Shown in pieces: positions 15,117 through 19,118 of a stretch of DNA of 19,118 bases. Below the pieces are notes generated by a model that did not search any database, was not told where the DNA came from, and worked only from the letters and a program-made list of their open reading frames with translations. Position numbers and translations under genes: made by a program. Source of the DNA: Oscillospiraceae bacterium (GTDB taxonomy: Bacteria > Bacillota_A > Clostridia > Oscillospirales > Ruminococcaceae); contig JAFWUX010000148.1 of the NCBI GenBank assembly GCA_017523995.1, forward strand, positions 1-19,118, given 5' to 3'. Position 1 is the first letter of the stretch. Every line of letters begins with the position of its first letter.

Positions 15117-15143
15117 GTCACCATACGAATCCGGAGGTGACAT
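15115..15143 (+). promoter_or_regulatory. Inverted repeat covering a -10 box and a ribosome site
   Basis: ATGTCACC (15115-15122) and GGTGACAT (15136-15143) are perfect 8-bp arms separated by 13 nt. The right arm contains the Shine-Dalgarno of the lipoprotein gene; the left arm overlaps the -10 box. In read-through RNA from pheA the site would be folded away, while RNA started near 15123 lacks most of the left arm. It could equally be a DNA operator. Confidence 0.5.
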
Positions 15144-15146
15144 ATC

Positions 15147-16292
15147 ATGCAGATGAAGAAAAAACTTTCCGCAGTGTTTATGGTGCTGTGCGCGCCCTAT
15201 CTGCTGCTGACTGCCTGCGATACCAAGGAGCAGAAGGAACAGAACGCCAAGTGGGAAGAACAGGCGTCCTTCAATGCACAGGCGTATATCAAACAGAAAT
15301 ACGGCTTTGCTGCCGAGGTGACCGAAGCAACGGTTGACCGGCGGCAGGGCTGGATCAGCTCGCAGCCGCTCTCGGATGTATTTGTGGAAATGCGGCATGA
15401 TAACCGCGATTTTACGGTTTTTATCACAGGAGAGGAAAACAGCGTTGACGGTGCGGATACCTATCAGGCGGAGGAGATCCGGCAGGCTGTCTGGGATACG
15501 ATCAACGCCGATGTGCCGGGGCTTCGAGAGATGGATATCTATGCCGTGCGAAAGTCCGAGCGCCGCGGGCAGTCAGATACCCCGCTCTATGAAAAGCGCT
15601 TTGACGGGAGCAATCTGACCGAGGTGCTGCAGGGCAGCGTTTTTTCGGTGAACTGCTACTATCCGGAGTCGGATTTCTCGACACGGAAACAGTTTATGCA
15701 TCTGCAGCAGCTGCTCGGAATGGAAAGCGGCGTGCGTGCGGTGTTCTATTCCTGCCGCGGCGAGACGGTCTTTGCGCAGGAGACGCGGGCGGAGCGGAAT
15801 TGGACTGCGTCCCATGCCGTTTACTGCACCGCGCAGCGGAACCTTGCCTATACAACACCGGAAGCCGGTCTGTGCAAGGCGGAATACATCGCCTATGATC
15901 TGAAGCAATACGGCGAGTTTTATTATTCCGTTTCCTACAGCGAACGGCAGAAGGAACGTGAAGCACCGAAGTTTCAGGAGGTCACGCCGGTTGATGCGCT
16001 GTGCTTCGACGGATACGGCGTCAGGGATGCGGTGCTTGCTTCAAAGGCATATGAGATCACGGCGGATGTGCCGCTGTTTGTTCATATCTACTATCCGTGC
16101 AGCAAAATCGAGAACTTCGATTATGATGGCTATATGCACAGCAAAACCAAGATCGCGATGAGCAGCATGCGGGACGGCGAGCCGCGTTATCATGCAGATT
16201 CCATCGAAACGGTCGGTGATTATGCATACGAAAAGATTGAATTGCAGGCGGGCGTTCCCGTTACACTGGAATTTTTATATGATCCCAAATGA
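15147..16292 (+). CDS. Putative lipoprotein of unknown function
   Basis: The 381-residue product starts MQMKKKLSAV, then a hydrophobic core and the lipobox LTAC with Cys24, so it should be exported and lipid-anchored on the outer face of the membrane. The mature part, starting DTKEQKEQNAKWEEQ, is hydrophilic and matches no family I can name. GGAGGTGA (15133-15140) lies 6 nt before ATG 15147; ATG 15153 is a less likely alternative. It has its own promoter, and its stop lies 15 nt before the aroE/K start, so it shares a transcript with shikimate genes without an evident link in function. Confidence 0.85.
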   Translation: MQMKKKLSAVFMVLCAPYLLLTACDTKEQKEQNAKWEEQASFNAQAYIKQKYGFAAEVTEATVDRRQGWISSQPLSDVFVEMRHDNRDFTVFITGEENSVDGADTYQAEEIRQAVWDTINADVPGLREMDIYAVRKSERRGQSDTPLYEKRFDGSNLTEVLQGSVFSVNCYYPESDFSTRKQFMHLQQLLGMESGVRAVFYSCRGETVFAQETRAERNWTASHAVYCTAQRNLAYTTPEAGLCKAEYIAYDLKQYGEFYYSVSYSERQKEREAPKFQEVTPVDALCFDGYGVRDAVLASKAYEITADVPLFVHIYYPCSKIENFDYDGYMHSKTKIAMSSMRDGEPRYHADSIETVGDYAYEKIELQAGVPVTLEFLYDPK

Positions 16293-16306
16293 AAAAGGAG
16301 TTTACA

Positions 16307-17596
16307 ATGGCCGAATTTCAAACACCATACGGATTGATCGGGCGCAAGCTCGGACACAGCATTTCGCCGGAGATTCATGCGGCGCTCGGCAATCCGCATT
16401 ATTTGCTCTATGAGCTGGAGCCGGAGGAACTGCCGGTTTTCCTCGCAGATACGCGTCTGAAAGCGCTCAATGTCACGATCCCCTATAAGATCGACGTCAT
16501 TCCGCTCTGCGCGGAGCTCGATCCGCTGGCAGAGGCAATCGGCAGCGTCAATACGCTGGTGCGGCAGCCGGACGGCTCGTGGAAAGGCTACAACACCGAT
16601 GCTTACGGTCTGCGCTGCATGATGCGGGCGGGCGGTTTGTCCTTTGACGGTGCACATGTGCTGCTGCTCGGAAACGGCGGCGTCTCGCAGACAATTCAGG
16701 CAATTGCGAAGCTTGACGGCTGCGAAACGCTCACTGTCCTTGATCTGCAGGGCACGGAATACACCTATGACGATCTGCCGGAATTCTACGAGGATACAAC
16801 GCTGATTGTCAATGCGACACCGGTCGGGATGTATCCGCATGCGGGCAAATCGCTTGTTGATCTGTCGCTGTTTCCGCATCTGCAGGGCGTCGCGGATGTG
16901 ATCTACAATCCGGCGCGGACGGCTTTGCTTTTGCAGGCGGCAGAGCGCGGCATCCCCTATGCGGGCGGCCTGACGATGCTTGTCGCGCAGGCAAAGCAGG
17001 CGGCGGAGCACTTCTTCGGTAAGCCGATCGACGACAGCAAAATCGCGGAGATCGGTGCCGTGATGCAGCGTGATGCGGAAAATATCGTGCTGATCGGCAT
17101 GCCCGGCTGCGGCAAATCGACAATCGGCGATGCGCTGGCGGCACTGAGCGGACGTCCGCAGATCGACCTTGATGCGGAGATTATCAAAAAAGCGGGCAAG
17201 CCGATTCCGGAAATCTTTGCGGAGGGCGGCGAGGATGCGTTCCGCAAAATCGAATCTGAGGTTGTGCTGGAACAGAGCGCAAAGCGCGGCGTGATCCTTG
17301 TGACGGGCGGCGGTGTTGTCACCCGTGCAGAGAATGAGGCGCCGCTCCGCAGCAACGGAAGAATCTATCAGATCTGCCGCCCGATCGAACAGCTCAGCCG
17401 CGAGGGCAGACCGCTTTCGATCGGCGCGGATCTTGAGGCAATGGCGGCGGTTCGCATGCCGCTCTATCAGAAATTTGCGGATGCCGCAATCGAAAATGAC
17501 CGCACGCCCGAAGCGGCTGCGGCGGAAATCTGGAGGGATTATTGTGCATATACTCGTGCTGAATGGGCCGAATTTGAACATGCTGGGAATCCGTGA
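16307..17596 (+). CDS. aroE/aroK fusion: Bifunctional shikimate dehydrogenase / shikimate kinase fusion
   Basis: A 429-residue fusion of two consecutive pathway enzymes. Residues about 1-250 are AroE, reducing 3-dehydroshikimate to shikimate: LGHSISP (15-21), NVTIPYK with catalytic Lys61, YNTDAYG with Asp98, GNGGVSQ (122-128, cofactor loop), NATPVGM (169-175) and GGLTMLVAQA. Residues about 257-429 are AroK, phosphorylating shikimate: Walker A GMPGCGKST (264-272), DLDAEI (287-292), FRKIE (312-316), TGGGVV (333-338) and lid REGRPL (365-370). The linker is short. ATG 16307 is chosen for AAAAAGGAG (16292-16300) 6 nt upstream; ATG 16289 overlaps the previous stop. The last 17 codons overlap aroQ in another frame, so the tail YTRAEWAEFEHAGNP may be set partly by the aroQ start. 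Confidence 0.95.
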   Translation: MAEFQTPYGLIGRKLGHSISPEIHAALGNPHYLLYELEPEELPVFLADTRLKALNVTIPYKIDVIPLCAELDPLAEAIGSVNTLVRQPDGSWKGYNTDAYGLRCMMRAGGLSFDGAHVLLLGNGGVSQTIQAIAKLDGCETLTVLDLQGTEYTYDDLPEFYEDTTLIVNATPVGMYPHAGKSLVDLSLFPHLQGVADVIYNPARTALLLQAAERGIPYAGGLTMLVAQAKQAAEHFFGKPIDDSKIAEIGAVMQRDAENIVLIGMPGCGKSTIGDALAALSGRPQIDLDAEIIKKAGKPIPEIFAEGGEDAFRKIESEVVLEQSAKRGVILVTGGGVVTRAENEAPLRSNGRIYQICRPIEQLSREGRPLSIGADLEAMAAVRMPLYQKFADAAIENDRTPEAAAAEIWRDYCAYTRAEWAEFEHAGNP

Positions 17597-17996
17597 GCCG
17601 GAGCATTACGGCACACAGACACTCGCCGACCTGACTGCCATGCTCGAGGCAGAGGCGGAGCGGCTCGGCATTACAATCGAGTGTTATCAGTCGAACCATG
17701 AGGGCGATCTGGTGGATAAAATTCAGGCCGCCTACGGCACCGCAGACGGCATTCTCATCAATCCGGCAGCGTATACGCACACCAGCGTCGCGCTGCTCGA
17801 TGCAGTCAAGGCGGTCTCGCTCCCGACGGTCGAGGTGCATATCTCCGATCCGGATGCGCGCGATGAATTCCGCAAAATCTCGTATATCCGCAAGGCGTGC
17901 ATCGCAACCGTCAAGGGCAAGGGCTTCCCCGGCTATATCGAGGGGCTGCACATCCTCGTGGACGCGATTAGTTCAGCGGTGTCTCCGATGGATTGA
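17544..17996 (+). CDS. aroQ: 3-dehydroquinate dehydratase, type II
   Basis: It dehydrates 3-dehydroquinate to 3-dehydroshikimate. The 150-residue length fits the dodecameric type II family, unrelated to AroD. Conserved features are LNGPNLNMLGIREPEHYGTQ with Arg17 and catalytic Tyr22, YQSNHEGDLVDKI (48-60), INPAAYTHTS (72-81), catalytic-region His99 in VEVHISD, and RKISYIRKACIATVKGKG (110-127). The position usually Asn in the HISN motif is Asp101 here. The start is GTG 17544, because GGAGGG (17532-17537) lies 6 nt upstream and the preceding in-frame region has no better start. It overlaps the aroE/K gene by 53 nt, indicating coupled translation. It is the last gene of the cluster. Confidence 0.95.
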   Translation: MHILVLNGPNLNMLGIREPEHYGTQTLADLTAMLEAEAERLGITIECYQSNHEGDLVDKIQAAYGTADGILINPAAYTHTSVALLDAVKAVSLPTVEVHISDPDARDEFRKISYIRKACIATVKGKGFPGYIEGLHILVDAISSAVSPMD

Positions 17997-18002
17997 AAAT
18001 GC

Positions 18003-18053
18003 GGGCTCCTCGCCCCCATACCCCTCGCCAAAGGATACTATCCTTTGGAATCC
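18003..18053 (+). repeat. Two-hairpin intergenic repeat, copy A
   Basis: Hairpin 1 is GGGC-TCCTC-GCCC (18003-18015), a C-rich linker CCATACCCCTCG follows, then hairpin 2 CCAAAGGAT-ACT-ATCCTTTGG (18028-18048) and AATCC. It lies 6 nt after the aroQ stop, and GTTTTTA follows, so it may also terminate the aro transcript. Copies B and C share the layout with different stem sequences. Confidence 0.7.
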
Positions 18054-18114
18054 GTTTTTAGAATACTTTTCTCTTTTCGCTATTCTCTTTTCACTATTCA
18101 CTTTTATAAGAATC

Positions 18115-18143
18115 GCCCCGTTCCGGTTTGTTCGGAACGGGGC
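18115..18143. terminator. GC-rich hairpin between convergent genes
   Basis: GCCCCGTTCC (18115-18124) and GGAACGGGGC (18134-18143) form a perfect 10-bp stem with a 9-nt loop. It lies 22 nt beyond the stop of the minus-strand gene and 119 nt after aroQ. The U-runs are poor on both strands (GATTCTT on the minus side, TTCTG on the plus side), so it is a likely but not ideal terminator for the convergent transcripts. Confidence 0.6.
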
Positions 18144-18164
18144 TTCTGTGGTTCGATATCCGCC

Positions 18165-18826
18165 TCAGGACTGCGATGCCTCGGGCGTAAAGGTGGTGTC
18201 GAGATAGGTGGTTTTGCCGTCAAAGCTTGTGACAACAAGCTGAACCTCCTCCCCCGGCTTGACAACAAATGCAAGGTCGATCGGCGCGGTGGCACCGGGC
18301 TGCACCTCGGCGGAGGTGTTCATCGCATAATCCGTGTTGGCTATCGTTTCCTGACAGGAGACGCCGTTCTGGAACAGCTGTGCGCGGCACTCTGACATAT
18401 AGCGCGTGTTGACGGATTTGCCGTTTGTAAAGTTGATTCCGACAAGCAGGATGTTCTCGCCGAACAGATCGGTTGTCAGCAGATATTCGTCGAACTCGAC
18501 GGTGCAGGGCGGCGTCTGCGCAGCGGGTTCTGCGGGCGCCGCTGCAGGCGGATCATCGGGGCTGACGCTCGGCGGTGCTGTTGTGATGATGTGCACGGGC
18601 GGATCGGTCTCCGGATGTTCGGCGTGGTGTGATTCCTTTTTGACATGTTGAAAATGGTGGTGCCGATAATCGCTGCCGTCAGGATCATAATGCCGATCAG
18701 GAGCAGAATCAGCGGGGCGGATTTATGCTGCTGCGCCGCTTTGGGCTGTTTCAGCGGTTCGCCGCAATCCGGACAGGTGCTGACGCCCTTCGGGAGCGGC
18801 TGGTGGCAGTGCGGACAGGTTTTCAT
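18165..18826 (-). pseudogene. Zinc-ribbon / membrane / DUF5067-like protein, frameshifted
   Basis: From ATG 18826 the frame encodes a zinc ribbon (Cys4, Cys7, Cys18, Cys21 in CPHCHQPL and CPDCGEPL), then a membrane helix (about 38-60), and then loses sense after NMSK. In the -1 frame a Pro/Ala/Thr-rich linker (KESHHAEHPETDPP...) and an external beta-rich domain continue to the stop at 18165; ENILLVGINFTNGKS and VKPGEEVQLVVTSFDGK resemble DUF5067. One extra A in the A5 run (T5 at 18637-18641 on the plus strand) would join both parts. So this is one gene of about 220 codons with a one-base deletion, a sequencing error, or less likely programmed frameshifting. AAAGAGG precedes the start, and the promoter at 18860-18888 is near-consensus. 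Such proteins have a cytoplasmic ribbon and an external sensor-like domain; the function is unknown. Confidence 0.82.
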
Positions 18827-18859
18827 GAGAATGCCTCTTTTCTTTGTGATGATGTCACC

Positions 18860-18888
18860 ATTATAGCATATCATTCCGCAAATTGCAA
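18860..18888 (-). promoter_or_regulatory. Promoter of the zinc-ribbon gene
   Basis: On the minus strand, -35 TTGCAA (18883-18888), 17 nt, and -10 TATAAT (18860-18865) make a near-consensus promoter. The 13-mer ATGATGTCACCAT (plus strand 18849-18861) overlaps the -10 and start region and recurs at the internal promoter of the aro train (15112-15124), in the opposite orientation to transcription. Confidence 0.72.
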
Positions 18889-18952
18889 GATATGCGGAAA
18901 ATGCGCTGCGCGCATTTCAGTCTGTAGATAAAGTGTCTCCGACGGATTTATA

Positions 18953-19006
18953 TTGAGGGCGCCGCCCTCAAACTCCCGCTTAAGGGCTACTAGCCCTTAA
19001 GAATCC
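18953..19006 (+). repeat. Two-hairpin intergenic repeat, copy B
   Basis: Hairpin 1 TTGAGGGC-GCC-GCCCTCAA (18953-18971), linker ACTCCCG, hairpin 2 with 11-bp arms CTTAAGGGCTA and TAGCCCTTAAG around one C (18979-19001), then AATCC. Every stem base pair is kept although the sequences differ strongly from copies A and C. Confidence 0.7.
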
Positions 19007-19059
19007 CTTATTTTGTGAGTTGAGAATTTCAACGCATTTACATTACTTTTCTTATAGTG

Positions 19060-19110
19060 GGATTCCAAAGGGATAGCATCCCTTTGGCGGGGTATGGGGC
19101 AGCGCCCCAT
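19060..19110 (-). repeat. Two-hairpin intergenic repeat, copy C (inverted)
   Basis: Read on the minus strand: hairpin 1 ATGGGGC-GCT-GCCCCAT (19110-19094), linker ACCCCG, hairpin 2 CCAAAGGGAT-GCT-ATCCCTTTGG (19087-19065), then AATCC. It is the closest relative of copy A and faces copy B across about 50 nt with no gene. Confidence 0.7.
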
Positions 19111-19118
19111 TATAATCA

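Noticed and set aside
13923..15398. Long antisense frame opposite pheA
   Set aside because: Low-complexity Arg/Ala/Leu product mirroring pheA codons; no motif, no ribosome site.
18953..19110. CRISPR-like array formed by the repeats at the right end
   Set aside because: Copies are inverted relative to one another, vary in stem sequence and lack regular unique spacers; they fit a dispersed hairpin repeat.

Overview
The window looks like chromosomal DNA of a Gram-positive anaerobe of the class Clostridia, most likely Ruminococcus or a relative in the Oscillospiraceae. This rests on strong AGGAGG-type ribosome binding sites, sigma-A promoters of the TTGCAA/TTGACG - 17 nt - TATAAT type, a moderately GC-rich coding style, and protein types such as an MhsT-like NSS transporter, a DAHP synthase with an N-terminal regulatory domain, and a zinc-ribbon/DUF5067-like protein. 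The genus is an inference from reading only.

Left end (1-1775): the right end of an integrative element. It holds the tail of an excisionase-like gene, a tyrosine recombinase, a palindrome-rich stretch, and a complete tRNA-Arg(CCT) on the minus strand. Directly beyond lies the 5' half of a second tRNA-Arg(CCT), which still has its own promoter but breaks off in the anticodon stem. The simplest reading is that the element integrated inside the host tRNA-Arg gene at a 12-bp core and brought a whole replacement tRNA, now transcribed from the host promoter.

Region 1806-4165: a small XRE-type regulator, three tandem 16-nt repeats, a near-consensus promoter driving a ~220-nt unit (34-codon ORF or small RNA) that ends in a strong terminator, and a minus-strand sodium-coupled amino acid transporter that converges on this terminator and is divergent from the aro cluster.

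Region 4166-17996: a co-directional gene train encoding every step from PEP + erythrose-4-phosphate to chorismate (aroF, aroB, aroQ, the aroE and aroK functions fused in one protein, aroA, aroC), plus tyrA and a chorismate mutase-prephenate dehydratase (pheA) leading to tyrosine and phenylalanine. Between them sit genes with no obvious link to the pathway: two acetyltransferases, an ankyrin protein, two paralogous membrane-anchored proteins, a small membrane protein, a lipoprotein and an unrecognised soluble protein. Spacing is tight (about 10-25 nt, some overlaps), so most is probably one operon; a good internal promoter precedes the lipoprotein-aroE/K-aroQ part. No trp genes and no aromatic aminotransferase are present.

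Right end (17997-19118): a minus-strand zinc-ribbon/membrane/DUF5067-like gene broken by one frameshift, framed by three copies of an intergenic two-hairpin repeat whose stem sequences differ between copies but keep pairing. No rRNA, CRISPR array or insertion sequence was seen.
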